Below, piece by piece: positions 23,541 through 36,424 of a stretch of 64,000 nucleotides of DNA. The notes under the pieces were generated by a model that saw only the letters and a program-made list of their open reading frames with translations, was not told the origin of the DNA and searched no databases. Both the position numbers and the translations under genes were made by a program. The DNA lies in NCBI GenBank assembly GCA_964006375.1, contig OZ023262.1:89631654-89695653 (forward strand), in the 5' to 3' direction. Positions within the stretch are counted from its first letter, which is position 1, and every line of letters starts with the position of its first letter. This stretch comes from Tillus elongatus (lineage: Eukaryota > Arthropoda > Insecta > Coleoptera > Cleridae).

Positions 23541-24344
23541 ATTTCTTTTCTTACAAACATGCATTATATTTCGATGGAAAATGCAATAACATAAGGCGTG
23601 TTTGATTAAAAAAAAAGAAAATTTGTATCACCAATGACTTATGGGCCATCCTGTGATTGTAGAAATTTTTTTTTAAGATGTAGCTCAAGACACCCTATAA
23701 TTAATATATACAAATTTTTTTCAAATCTTGTATAATAACGGATATATTGAGCTTTATTGATTTTTTACGAAAATTCGACAAAAATTATATACCATTAAAC
23801 GATAAACTCTATAGCTAAGGCTACTGCCAAGCATCAGGGAAAGCGTCTATTTCAAATGAATTTTCTGGAAACATTTTAGTAAAATGAAGGACAATGACGG
23901 TTGAAACTAAGACTTCAGTGTTTGTAAAACATCCTTCTTGAGACATTTGATTTCCATAGCCCGTATTAGTTTCAAGTTATTTGCCAAAATGTTGCCGATT
24001 TTGACGTTTTAAGTCGCAACTTTGACGTTTTGAGGAAAACCCCAATTTATTTTTCTTTAAATGCCTATAACTTTTTTGTCTTTTGACCTACAGAGCTAAA
24101 TTTTGGTAGGCGCCTCACCTATAATGACATAAACCAGCGTACCAAATTTGGTTGCCCTTACTTTGTTAATTCGGGAGATATAAATTTTTTTCGAAAGAAA
24201 ACACAAAATTTTCCGGGAAAACCTGGGCAGATTTTCCTGGCTAACGAACTTATCCAAGCCATTTGCAAAAGGAATTTATTCACCAAATTTAATCAAAATC
24301 GGCCCATTATTTTTTGAGTTATCGGTGTGATACATATATATATA

Positions 24345-24513
<169 letters not shown>

Positions 24514-24660
24514 ATATAAAAATTCAAACTGACCCCGGATATGTGTTCTGGGGGGCCTAATTAGCGCTCATTTGAAGAAATTTTTTCAAAATTCAAAAGT
24601 CGAGATCTCCTCATTAGTGAATTTTTTTAAGAAAATTCACTAAAAGTACGTTTCCTGTAG

Positions 24661-25330
24661 AACTTGTTATTGGTATTTTTATTAATTGTGTCATTAATAT
24701 ATCGATTGGTAAACGTTGTAATTACACCGAAGTCCTTGGAATATTATTATAATCTCAACATCATAACAATTATTTAAGTCATGCTGTATCCAGTGCACTT
24801 TATCTCTGAAATGGTCTCATTGTGAAATGGGTCTAACTTTGTTTACCTTTAAGTTTAGGTCAATAAACATTTTAATTATCATGGTGGAACGCTGTTCGTA
24901 ATGGATTTCTAACAGAGAATCAGTGACCGGCACAAATGTGTTCACAGTGACTTTCATGCTGTAAAAGATAGCGATATCTTACAGGTATATTAGGTGTAGT
25001 TATTAGAAAAAACTTTCTGTGTGGTACCCACACATGATTTATTCTCCGGAATGCAGACATTATCAAAATTAGATAAAAATATGAAGTTGAGAAATTACTA
25101 TACCCACAGTGTGTATGCCTTATTTGTTTTTTACACAATAGTAAACTTTGATAAGATTAAATGCCAAAGTATTTAACGAAAATACGTGACAAATAGCCAA
25201 ATACTTTAAAAACAAACATATGACCAATAGCGATAACGAATTTTACTGTATTTTACTTACAGAGAGTGAATTTTTTGTATGGAATAGAATCGAAATATTA
25301 GTATATTATTATGAGAATGATTGCAACAGT
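24661..25330. other. AT-rich sequence without recognised features
   Basis: No gene recognised. At about 25338, CAGGGTGGCCACGTGTTAAG looks like the end of a TA-inserting DNA transposon, but no matching inverted end was found nearby. Confidence 0.35.
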
Positions 25331-25429
25331 CGTTATACAGGGTGGCCACGTGTTAAGAAACAGGAGGCAAATTTTGTTTTTAAGGGGGAAGGTTTTTAGG
25401 AAGGTCAAGTAGTACTATTTCCAAGGTAA

Positions 25430-25720
25430 AAAGAACAGAACAAGGCTATACTCCAGACTGAATTTATTTAGCAAAAGCCCTAAGCGTTTCGGCCCATATA
25501 TCTGGACATCTTCAGGGGCTTCCTGAAACATTACAAAAGGTGGTTGTGTCAGAAACAAAGTTTCTGGTAGGTCGGCAACTATCACACGACACAAGCAGTT
25601 ACAAAATTCTAAACAGTCTTACAAGCAAAGTCTAAACAGAAACTAAAGTTAAGGCTAACATGCTCTATAACAGTTACATTAATAAAATCAAAGCTAAAAT
25701 CCAAAAGTTGAGAAATTAAA
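25430..25720. repeat. Penelope-type terminal sequence
   Basis: On the minus strand, CTGAAGATGTCC followed by GGGCCGAAACGCTTAGGGC resembles the CTGATGA...GAAAC tail of Penelope-like elements. The downstream plus-strand stretch (GTTTCTGGTAGGTCGGC) is loosely similar to 28545-28565. It precedes the RT at 25918, so it may be that element's own terminal repeat. Confidence 0.4.
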
Positions 25721-25917
25721 AACATCAAAATGTGCAAAGCTTGGTCGAGGCACCTCCATGCAGCAAAACAACAATACAAAAGCAGTAAAATTGCAAAAAA
25801 CAGGTACAAACCCGTGTAAATTAAGTTTAAAAGTGCACAGACCCACCACAATCTAAGGTCTTTAAACAAATAAATTTTAAGGATTAAAATCCGTTTAAAG
25901 ACTTTATCTCGTCCTCG

Positions 25918-26600
25918 ACACGTTACGTGGATGACATACTTGTTGTCTGGTCGGGTCCCACAGAGCAACTTCATCATTTCTTGACTTGGCTAAACAGCTT
26001 ACATGTCAACATGAACTTTACTACGGAGTTGGAAGGAAATGGTTCCATTAGTTTTCTGGACCTGAAATTGACGAGATCCTTCAACAACATTGAGTTTGAA
26101 ATTTACAGAAAACCAACCAGAACAGACCACTTAATTCCATTCAGATCATATCATCACATCTCTCATAAACTGGCGTCCTTGAGGTTTTTGATAGACAGGC
26201 TTTTTAGAATCCCTATGTCACAGATAAAGTTTGATAATGAGCTAAATATTATTAAGCAATTAGCCACCAACAATGATTATCCTATCAGCATTGTCGATAG
26301 ACTGATCAGGAAAAAAGTCGACAAATTCTAACAGACGACAGTTCAGTCATCCCAGCATCTCAGGCTGACAAAACTTGCTACTTTCCGTTGACATATTGTG
26401 GACCCATTACTAGTGCCATTACAAAAGCTTTGAAGAGAGACAATGTAAAATTCGCTTACAAAATTAAGAACACCCTGAACAAGATGTTAGTTCACAATAA
26501 AGACGACATCCCCCTCTTGAATAAGTCAGGAGTCTATTGACTTAGCTGTGGGGATCCTGATTGCAACACTGTGTATATTTCCGAACATTTAAGGAGCAGA
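25918..26600 (+). pseudogene. Penelope-like reverse transcriptase with start of GIY-YIG domain
   Basis: YVDDILVVW is the catalytic RT box (YVDD). It is followed by FTTELEGNGSISFLDLKLTR, then FEIYRKPTRTDHLIPF, then LRFLIDRLFRIP, all in the order of the Penelope RT palm and thumb. After a frameshift at about 26330, a second frame reads YCGPITSAITKALKR and LLNKSGVY, then a stop, then LSCGDPDC. This leads into a GIY-YIG endonuclease, with its usual cysteines after GVY. The 5' part of the RT before YVDD is absent. It is better preserved than the relic at 16.9 kb but is still inactivated. Confidence 0.8.
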
Positions 26601-26639
26601 AACAATACTGATAACGTCACTTCAGCTTTTAAATAGAAA

Positions 26640-27984
26640 TTCACTAAAAATGAAGGGCTCGCCTATCTTTCCCCGAAAATGTATTATAAAGAAACCTACT
26701 TACTAAACTTAATAATTATTAACTACTTACCAAGTTTTCCTCTAGTTAGTTATACGTTATAGTAGTTAAAAAGTCCCTTAAAAAGTTAACCTTTAAATTT
26801 AAAATATCCACTAAATTAATCACAGTATCACAATTATTTTGTCCACTTATTAAACAACCCGAAGTAGTAACCATAATAAAAATTGTTTTGTTAGAACATG
26901 TAAACAACAACGAAATGATCTAATTAAAAATCAATCCGACGCGAAGACGAAAATTACTAGGTAGTAGGTACACACTCTCTGCCAAAAGTTCACTACAAAC
27001 TGGAAGTGTGTAATTTTATAGCGCACAACAGATTGCTTATTCGGTCGTTTTCGACGAAGATCATCAAGATTCGGCGATCATTTCGCACTGAAGTATCGCA
27101 TTTCCTGAGAGCGCCGAAAAATACACACCGCCGCCTGACTGCTTTATATGGATATGGATGTATATAACGTCTGCAACGATTAACACTATACTTATTCTGA
27201 TTCTGTATTCTGTATTAATGGCTGCCGACTCTCTGCGATCCTCGATATACTAATTTTGTTTGTTGAATGCAGGAGGTAAAAAAGTAAATAAAAATTTATT
27301 AAAATATAGCATAGCAAAAATATTATTTTTCCACGGCAGGCGGCAGTGCGCGCGCACTTATTGAGGAGCCGCCCCTGGATACGAATATAATACCTTCAGA
27401 TGTTCAATATATTTAGATCGTAATTTCTCCTTCAATTTAAAATACATGGGAACAACTTAATTACGTTATAGCACTGACCTAGTTGCAATAAACTTCAAAG
27501 GATGATTCCAAATTGCAACATGATGTATTAATAACACTTTTATTCAAGTGAAAAAATATGTAAGTAGGAGAAACTTTATGGAATCAATGCATTTGTAGAC
27601 AATAGAGAATGTAACAAACAATACTAATTATAGATAGTCAAGCTTCAGCAAGTTTCATCACGATAAGTTATTTTGACTCTAATTGTAAGTCATAGAAGAA
27701 ACAAGATCTTCGTAATATCGACTTACAAAGTCACGAATTTATGGTATTCAGAAATCGATTCGTGATGTTTTGGCTTGATCAGTCATCTGATGTCAACAAT
27801 CTAAACCTGATCAGAATCTATTGTCTTCGGGAGATATTACAACAACAAACAGTGACGCGAGTTAAGAATAACATCATCAAATTAGAGCTGTGCAAAATGT
27901 CAGCTTGGAAATATTTTGTTCTTGAATATTTACTTGCAGTATCTTCAAAGTTGGATTTGTGCGTTACCGGCGTTTAAGGAGCCG
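26640..27984. other. Unrecognised region; GC-richer patch at 27.0-27.4 kb
   Basis: No gene identified. The stretch 27030-27270 is less AT-rich than its surroundings, and TATATAACG at about 27160 resembles a TATA element. No exon could be defined, so this is not called as a promoter. Confidence 0.3.
27345..27378 (-). repeat. hAT-like transposon terminus (tentative)
   Basis: On the minus strand the sequence begins CAGGGGCGGCTCCTCAATAA, close to the CAGGGGCGG consensus of many hAT-type ends. GCGCGCGCAC follows. The opposite end and an 8-bp target duplication were not found. Confidence 0.3.
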
Positions 27985-28115
27985 ATTATTAGTACGTTTT
28001 CAGTAAGAAAGTTAACTAATAGAGAAGAAGCGATAGCAAACTTTCAGAAAAAGTTCTGCAATCAGCCCTTAGAGCCCATATCTAAGACCCGTTCGAATTT
28101 GTATGTTTAAACTGG
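27985..28115 (+). repeat. TACR left-segment fragment
   Basis: Contains AACTAATAGAGAAGAAGCG, then TAGAGCCCATATCTAAGACC and CGTTCGAATTTGTATGTTT. No TA core follows, so this copy either lost its array or predates its expansion. Confidence 0.6.
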
Positions 28116-29479
28116 GGAAATACTGCACCAGTTTCGACAAGACCAGTATTTTTCTTTAATGGGTGACTTAGATGAGTTTGTTGGCCAACTCAAAAGTCTC
28201 TTCAAAATGTGAAGTTGTTTTTCCGTAAACTTGTCTTATTTTATACAGTATTGCAAAAACTAAAATACAACTTTGCACATACGTATAGCTATTAAAAATG
28301 TTGCTACAAATCAAATTTTAAGTGTTTTAAGTGAGAGAATGTGAGGTTTTCTTCAAATAAGGAAATAAAAGTTTACAACATTAATTGAAATTCGCTTAAG
28401 CCTCATCTATTAAATACTTTGCAGTTAAATAAAAGGATTTACTTCCAGACAAAATTTATGGGACTTCCCAACGCCTTTCGGCTTTTAAAAAGCCATGTTC
28501 AGGGAAAACAATGTTTAAAAGTACAAAAGTTGTTTGTCAGAAAACATGTTTCCGGTAGGTGGCTTGCTAGCACAAGACTACGATGTACAACCCAACAGTT
28601 ACAGAAGAAACTAAGTCAGCAAACCATGTTAAAAAGTAAAAAAATAATGTTCGACTACAGTATGCAAACAAAAGGAAGAATCACAAAGTTTAAAATACAT
28701 CAAAAACCGAAATGAACAATTAAGGGTAAACGTTAATAAACTAATTAAACGAACAAAAATAATGTACCTGCCAGTAGGCTGCACAGCTGAGAACTTTCAG
28801 CGAACATGATTAAAAAAATTAAGTCAAAATGCTAACATAGTTATATTTTCAAAAGAAGAACTACACTACATAATATTATTGCCAAAGTTGCAATTTCATC
28901 TATTGCCTTAAGTAGTTTCAGAAAAAACTAAACATCTCCAGTCTTGAATCATCGAACGATATTAAAAATTGATATGTTTAAAACCAACCAATAATGAGGG
29001 CACATGTGCACCACAAATAAGGATTTGCAACTTTCTGTGGAAGCAATCCTTTTGTTGTTAACCTAATTAACAAAAATTTTAGATGAGTGACTTAATCTAA
29101 ATCATATTCATCCAAAAACATTTTTCATATTTATTTAGATACATGGTGATTTTGATGCTTGCAAAGGCAGCAAACCCTACGAGATAAAATGTTTTTCACC
29201 ATGATTTTTATAATATAATGCACTAATTCTTTATTTACTTTAAGTTGTAATAAAACAAACCTTTGGAATCGTTGCCGTAAAGTGTATAGAATCTACCTTT
29301 ATTTATGTTTTTTTATTTGATGTGGTGAGTTTAATAGCTGTATAAGGAACAAACCCCATTGAAGAAAAATATGTACGCTCTGGTTTAGTAAATACCTGGA
29401 GAGTTTAGTATTAGAGACATAGCTTATTTTATAAATAAATAATGTAATTCCATGTAGTTACATTAGATAATAAATTATA
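28116..29479. other. Mostly unrecognised; Penelope-like end similarity at 28.5 kb
   Basis: A weak match to the sequence at 25.5 kb lies at about 28490-28700 (GTTTCCGGTAGGTGGC). The rest shows no recognisable gene. Confidence 0.35.
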
Positions 29480-30045
<566 letters not shown>

Positions 30046-30373
30046 TGCAGAGTGATTCATCTAACTGATTCATTGCAGGTCTATAGGGAAATAGAAAAGA
30101 CATCATTCTGATACTTTGGTTTTTGCTATAATCCGATGCGATCTATTTTTCTATAATATTTTCAATGGGCTGGAGTTTCCAGTTGAATCGGAAGTGACAT
30201 GAACTTTTTCAATACAATTAAGGGTGAATTAGCTTTAATGAACATTAAGCATAATTAAGATACGGTACAATATATAGATCTTTCGTTGCCCGGCATATTT
30301 GGGATAATAATCACCACGTAGATAAGGTTGATTAAACATGTTAGATAACCGGGACACCTAAACGTTTTCGAAA

Positions 30374-30374
<1 letters not shown>

Positions 30375-30441
<67 letters not shown>
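30375..30441. repeat. (TA)n array
   Basis: Second TA array, possibly the far half of the array at 29947. Confidence 0.95.
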
Positions 30442-30447
<6 letters not shown>

Positions 30448-30567
30448 TGTTAATTATAGTAAGTAATAACAAAAAGTGCATGAATTTGGCTCCGCCGCCT
30501 GTGGCGAGTCTGTTGATATATCACTTTACAAGAAAGACCGGCAGAAGCACGTCCAATAGATTATAAA

Positions 30568-31225
30568 AAAGTCTGGACGCAGCAAGTGCGTTATGGCAGT
30601 GAATTTTGCTTTGAATATCAAATATGTCTTTTTAATGCAAGCAGTCATCAATTTGGTTACCGGTATAACCTATATAGTAAAAACAATGTGCCATATTTTA
30701 TCAAAATAACTTACTGTTTGAAAATGTACAAAAAATTTCCGACAATAAACTTTAAATGTTGGTTTCCTAGCCAACAAACCTTAGGTTAATAGCAAATTGA
30801 GTTATTGAAATTTGAAGCATTTAATGAAAATTTGCTACCAAAACGCACTTACTGCGTCTTGATTTTTTTTCTTACGAACATATTTCGATAAAAAATGCAA
30901 TCAAATAAGCCTGTAGGGATCACCAACGACTAATGGGCCAGCCGTTGATTGTCAAAATAATTTTATAAGATGCAGCTCAAGACACCCTAAAATTAACTTA
31001 TACAATTTTTTCTCGTCTCTTGTATAATAATAATTATATTGAGCTTTACCGTAGAAATGCGCCACCCTGTATATATGTAAACACATCAAAACTGAACGTA
31101 AACCCGGATATGGATTCCAGGGCGCCTAGTTTGCGCTCATTTGAAGAAATCTTTTTAAAATTCTAAAGTCACGGTCTCCTCATTGACGAATATTTTGTAC
31201 GAAAATTAGCTAAAAATTATGGACC
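30568..31225 (-). repeat. TACR copy with terminal module and a mariner end scar
   Basis: The terminal module lies at 30571-30862 (starting CTGGACGCAGCAAGTGCGTT). Part of the right segment follows to about 31045. Then GAAATGCGCCACCCTG, the right end of the mariner-like family at 11.9 and 32.7 kb, joins a short TATATATG. The left segment follows (31085-31195, GGATTCCAGGGCGCCTAG), with a damaged hairpin end. The copy was probably hit by a mariner insertion that was later largely deleted. Confidence 0.65.
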
Positions 31226-31599
31226 GTTAAACCATACACTTAACTAAAACTGCCGCCAAAGCATCAGGGAGAAAATAACTAACCTGTTGCATATCAGTCC
31301 TTTTGTAAAACTTCGATCCTTTATATGTGTTGATAAAACACAACAAACACTGTTTAGTCCACCCACTAATATTAATAAAGAAATAATTTGCACTTGTATA
31401 TAAAAATTTCACAAATAACACAAATAATTTGCCAACTCAAACCGATAAACATATAAACAATCGAATACCATACGATAAACGTCACTTACAGCGTGTAACA
31501 GACCTGCGCATTAATATCAAATGTTCTGTTTCCAGGCAACGACATACTAGGTCTCATATAAGCCAGGTTTGCCATTGTCAATGAAACACGGTGATATTA

Positions 31600-31890
31600 A
31601 AAATAAATGTTTCAAATTTGAATAGCTCAATTTTCTGTAAACCTAGAAAGATGAATTTTGGCACATAATTAGGTCTTTCCCAAATCAATATGCATACCCA
31701 ATTTCATCGAAATATCTTCGTAATTTTCGGAGAAAATTTTTTTTTAAAGAAAACTCAAAATTTTCTCGAAAAACCTTGTTCGATTTTCCTGGCTAAAGAA
31801 CTCATCCAAGTTATTAATAAAAGAAAGGCATCTGCCTAGTTTCATCAAAATCGGTTAATTATTTTTTGAGTTATCGGTTGGATAATATAT
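31600..31890 (-). repeat. TACR right-segment fragment, minus orientation
   Basis: Contains ATAGCTCAATTTTCTGTAAA, CGAAATATCTTCGTAATTTT and AATTATTTTTTGAGTTATCG in family order, ending at a short TATATAC array. Confidence 0.65.
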
Positions 31891-31965
31891 ACATATATAC
31901 ATATAAACATACATATGCATATGAATATAAGCAGAGTTGTAGATGTAATATATTTAGAATTATTC

Positions 31966-32055
31966 ATCCTCTGATGACGCTAACTTGGTTGATGAAACGA
32001 TCGTCAGGTTTATTAAAATGTGTTGTGGTAATTTGCGTTCTTCGAATATACATGC
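31966..32055 (+). ncRNA. Solo Penelope-type terminal repeat with hammerhead-like motif
   Basis: The CTGATGA...GAAAC GATC GTC core (31971-32005) is intact, and CCT/AGG on the two sides can form helix I. Helix II is poorer than at 16.8 kb. The family block ATGTGTTGTGGTAATTTGCG follows. There is no coding sequence nearby, so this is a solo terminal repeat. Confidence 0.4.
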
Positions 32056-32059
32056 CAAC

Positions 32060-32565
32060 TTATATCTAAAAGTTTATTTCTGTATTATGGGTAGATTCTA
32101 ATAAGTGAATAAAAACCACTTTTATAACACGATATTTAAGAACCTGGAGTCATATGAATGCATTTTCAGACCTATGTTATTATTTAACTTTTTTTCATAT
32201 AGAATACCTTAAAATTTGTCTTCATCATTTCAGGACAGCTTGTATAACATGCTCGTGTATCTCCACTTATCTATAGCTCTTCTTAATTGCGACAATTTAT
32301 GGTTTCCTAATAAATTAAATTAGACACACAATAAGCTTATTATGTAACTGTAATTACACCATAAGCTGCCTAAAAATAAATGGAATTATTACAAATTGAC
32401 TGAGTGGGATAATACATTACCACAACCCACAATTCTTTACATTTTTCTTGTGCTTGTTGTGCTGAATACAGTCACGAAGAGAACATCCTTTGAAATTTTT
32501 TATTTCGTATTTAATTGAGTATTATTTGTAGGTAATTTATTTCAATAATTAGTTAATTTATTTTA
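32060..32565. other. AT-rich sequence without recognised features
   Basis: Nothing recognised. Confidence 0.4.
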
Positions 32566-32569
32566 GTGA

Positions 32570-32690
32570 GTTTTCGCCGAAAAAGTTCGCTTATGAGATC
32601 GCAACTTTTGATTTTAAAAAAATTGGTCCAAGTAGGCACGGAATAAAACCATTAGAACATATATTCGGCGTCAGTTTCAAATTTGTATAT
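32570..32690 (+). repeat. TACR left segment abutting a mariner-like element
   Basis: GAGATCGCAACTTTTGATTT, CATTAGAACATATATTCGGC and GTCAGTTTCAAATTTGTATA run straight into the mariner-like end at 32691. The core here is only TATATA, so the insertion used an unexpanded core. Confidence 0.65.
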
Positions 32691-34041
32691 AGGGTGGCGC
32701 ATTGAAAACGAAACAGACCGATTTGCGTCCAGCGAAATTTTTTTTTAAGAAACGCTGAAACAAGTCAATTTTAATATTGAGGGGGACATGTTTTGACATA
32801 AAACTCAACTTTGTTACATCAACCCCTTAAGAGTGGTGATAACAACCCTTATATTTTAAATAAGGAACATGGGTCGAGTGTTACATCATTTGAAAGCTCT
32901 TTCTTTTTTGAATTCAGTACACAAATTTTTTTGGAAGTTTTATCAACTCGTTTAAAAATTATTCACAGTTGAAAATGCAAAAATGCATTTCACTCATTCC
33001 GATAGGAAATGTGCTGATAGTCACTGTTTTGTTGGTTTGTAAACAAAAAATTGACTATCAGAACATTTCTTATCGGAATGAGAGAAATGCGGTTTATTAT
33101 TTCAGTTTATCGGTCGGTTTGATACTTGATAGTACTACCGAAAATTAATTTCACAATGGTGTATTCTGTAGAAGAAAGAGTTGAAATAATTACTCTTTTT
33201 TTTCAAAAACGATGACTGTGCCAACCGTACCGCAAATTTGTTTAATGAACGACATTCGAAGAGACATGTTAACAGAAAATACATTTTGGAGTTAGTTGCA
33301 AAGTTTCGACAAAGTGGTTCAGTAGCCAACAAAAAACGGGATCCTGAACGTGAATTTCCGGTTAGAAATGAGACTACTGAGATTGAAGTTTTAGGACAAA
33401 TTGCTGCAGACCCAACTTTGAGCACGAGAAAATTGGCGACTGTTTCAAACATCAGAAGAAGAACTATTCAGCGAATATTGAAGCATCATAAATTTCACCC
33501 GTATAAAATTCATCTTGTACAACAACAGAATGAAGATGATTTTGATCGGCGGCTGGAGTTTTGTGAAGTTATGACTGCACGAATAGCTGATAATGGGAAC
33601 TTTCTCTTCAATATCTGTTTTTCAGAAGAGTGTACGTTTTTATTAAACTCTACCGTCAATCGTCATAATTGTCGTTATTGGGCAGATAATAATCCAATAA
33701 ATTTTCACGAAGTCCACACAAAAACTCCACAGAAATTGAATTTCTGGACTGGCATTTTTGGAGACCGTTAAATCGGACCAATTTTTCTTGATGGCAATTT
33801 GAGTGGCGAAACGTATTTGGAGTAACTAGAAGATATCGTTTACCCTCTACTAATTGACATTGTTGAAAATGATGATCGCTATAAAGAAAATCAATCAGTG
33901 TTTCAACAAGGTGGAGCTCCTCCGCATTTTTCACAACGTATTAGGGAGTTTTGGAACAGAGAGTTTCCAGAGCAATGGATTGGGCGTAGAGGTGCTATTG
34001 AGTGGCCCCCTAGATCACCGAATTTAACTCCTTTAGACTTA
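32691..34041 (+). mobile_element. Long-TIR mariner-like element, copy B, 3' truncated
   Basis: It starts AGGGTGGCGCATTGAAAACG and follows copy A (11951-13787) at high identity, including the long left TIR and the upstream hairpin (32985-33090). It breaks off within the transposase gene after CTCCTTTAGACTT, where sequence unrelated to copy A begins. The right TIR is absent. Confidence 0.85.
33163..34041 (+). pseudogene. Mariner-like transposase, copy B (inactivated)
   Basis: The start MVYSVEER is intact, but a run of eight Ts at about 33195-33203 (seven in copy A) shifts the frame. A TAA follows GDR at about 33770, and another stop follows TYLE. All three catalytic aspartates are lost: FSEECTF, QQGGAPPH and SPNLTPLD carry E, G and N. 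It keeps the 31 codons that copy A lost, so the two copies together show the family layout. Confidence 0.8.
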
Positions 34042-34915
34042 TGTAACAAACATTGCTGGTACCTAGTACGTTTAGTACATTCTTAAGTCCACCTGAGGAT
34101 TCCAACAATAGCTAAAAAAAACTGCATCTCAAAATTTAACTTATAAGGTTGTTACCAAGCGCTTAAATCACAGTTGGGTTAAGTCAAATACATTTGAGCC
34201 TGTTTAATAAGTAAGAATGTCACTTTTTGAATATGTCGTTAAACAATCTGTTTTGTGACTTGTGTTTTTACTATATAAGATATTTCTAAGAAACACTGAA
34301 AAATAGATTTTGACCGCAGTCTCCCCAGTAAAAAGTCACCATGACAGGCTCCATTGGTGTGAAAAGTGTCCCAGTGTTTATCCTGCAGCAGCTTGTAGCG
34401 TAGATGTGTGCTGAATATGTATGTGTGCGTGGATATGTATGTAAGCTTGAATTTTATTATCTATTTTTATTAGTAAGTGTGGAGGAAGATAAAAGAAAAA
34501 AGTTAAGGAGCTTGTTAGATTAAGATTCTTAAGACATGTTTTGCCATTGTGAAAAGCAAGGTCAGATGCATCTTTGTTCATTTTGAAGATTGACAGTGAC
34601 TGAATGAGCCAGTTCTCAAAGTCAAAACTTTAATCCAAAAAAAAAAAATTGATAATCACCCACATTTTCTTGAAAATGCCACACTGACAATTTGAAACCC
34701 CAATGTTGAGGGTTTTTAAATACAAATTCCGGAACTGATGTTGTCTGTGAGTGGTTTTGTTGAAATATTGTTCGCATGTCTGGGCTGCTGCCGCAAGACA
34801 TTATTGTCCCTCCTGGATTCTATTCGTAAATAAGCTGTTCACCTGATAAAGAGATTCATCTATCACAGACAATCGTACTTCTCTAAACCATAAAAGAAAG
34901 GCTGGATATCTATAC
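34042..34915. other. No recognised feature
   Basis: Unique-looking AT-rich DNA after the truncation point of mariner copy B. No ORF with motifs. Confidence 0.4.
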
Positions 34916-34917
34916 CT

Positions 34918-35055
34918 CTTCTATTAGTGAATTTTCTTAAAAAAATTCACTAATGAGGAGATCCCGACTTTTGAATTTTGAAAAAATTTCTTCAAATGAG
35001 CGCTAATTAGGCCCCCCAGAACACATATCCGGGGTCAGTTTCAATTTTTATATGT

Positions 35056-35151
<96 letters not shown>

Positions 35152-36275
35152 CACACCGATAACTCAAAAAATAATGATCCGATTTTGATTAAATTTCGTG
35201 AATAAATTCCTTTTGCAAATGGCTTGGATAAGTTCGTTAGCCAGGAAAATCTGCCCAGGTTTTCCCGGAAAATTTTGTGTTTTCTTTCGAAAAAAAATTA
35301 TATCTCCGAAATTAACAAAGTAAGGGCAACTAAATTTGGTACGCGGATTTACATCCTTATAGGTAAGTTACCTACCAAAATTTAGCTATGTAAGTCGAAA
35401 GACAAAAAAGTTATAGGCATTTAAAGAAAAATAAATTGGGGTTTTCTTCAAAACGTCAAAGTTGCGATATAAAACGTCAAAATCGGCAACATTTAGGCAA
35501 ATAACGTGAATCTAATACGGGCTATGGGAATCAAATGTCTCAAGAAGGATGTTTTACAAACCCTGAAGTCTTAGTTTCAACCGTCATTGTCCTTCAATTT
35601 ACTAAAATGTTTCCAGAAAATTCATTTCAAATAAATCCTTTCTCTGATGCTGGGCAGTAGTTTTAGCTATAGAGTTTATCGTTTAATGGTATATAATTTT
35701 TGTCGAATTTTCGTAAAAAATCAATAAAGCTCAATATATCCGTTATTATACAAGATATGAAAAATATCTTTATACATTAATTATAGGGTGTCTTGAGCTA
35801 CATCTTCAAAAAATATTTCTACAATCACAGGGTTGCCCAAAAGTCGTCGGTGATACAAATTTCCTTTATTTTTTTAATCAAACACGCCTTATGTTATTGC
35901 ATTTTTGCATTTTCCATCGAAATATAATGCATATTTGTAAAAAAGAAATTCCGGATGCAGCAAGTGCGTTATGGTAGCGAATTTTGATCAAATGCTTTAT
36001 ATTTGTATAGCCCAATTTGCTATTAACCTATAAGGTTGACCAAGAAACGAGTTTTTCCGGGAACACTTTAAGTTTACTTTAGGAAATGTTTGTACATTTT
36101 CACACAATAAAAATATTTTTATGAAACATGGCACATTGTTTTTACCATATAGGTTATACTGGTAACCGAAATTGATGCCTCTTTTCTTAAATTAAAAGAA
36201 AAACACATATTTACAATAAAAACATTTTTATGAAAATTCACTACCATAACGCACTTGCTGCGTCCCGAGTTTTTG
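34918..36275 (+). repeat. TACR family, most complete forward copy (reference copy)
   Basis: Order of parts: (1) an end hairpin at 34925-34956, ATTAGTGAATTTT with AAAATTCACTAAT, followed by GAGGAGATC; (2) a left segment of about 100 bp with GAGCGCTAATTAGGCC and GGGGTCAGTTTCAATTTTTA; (3) a (TA)n core, 35060-35147; (4) a right segment of about 790 bp with AACTCAAAAAATAATG, TTCGTTAGCCAGGAAAATC and repeated AAAACGTCAAA; (5) a terminal module of about 325 bp with inverted ends (35945-36270). There is no protein-coding capacity. Central microsatellite plus end hairpin recalls Helentron-associated (DINE-1-like) non-autonomous elements; that link is inference. Confidence 0.75.
35060..35147. repeat. 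(TA)n array
   Basis: TA core of the reference TACR copy, uninterrupted by any transposon. Confidence 0.95.
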
Positions 36276-36424
36276 ATATTATCATCAACATTGCTTTTGA
36301 AAATTTGCTTTGTTGGTACCTCCGCTTGTAACGTTAAATCTACAAAAAAAATTTGGCAAAAAGCGTATACTTTTAGTGTCAAAATACCCACTTATCAAAC
36401 AGTTTGTTATGACTTCTTATTTCT

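Noticed and set aside
25609..25977. 122-codon hydrophobic minus-strand ORF
   Set aside because: It overlaps the Penelope-like RT on the opposite strand and its terminal sequence; it reads as an antisense shadow.
27150..27270. Possible TATA-box promoter in the GC-richer patch
   Set aside because: TATATAA alone is meaningless in DNA this AT-rich, and no exon or initiator could be defined downstream.
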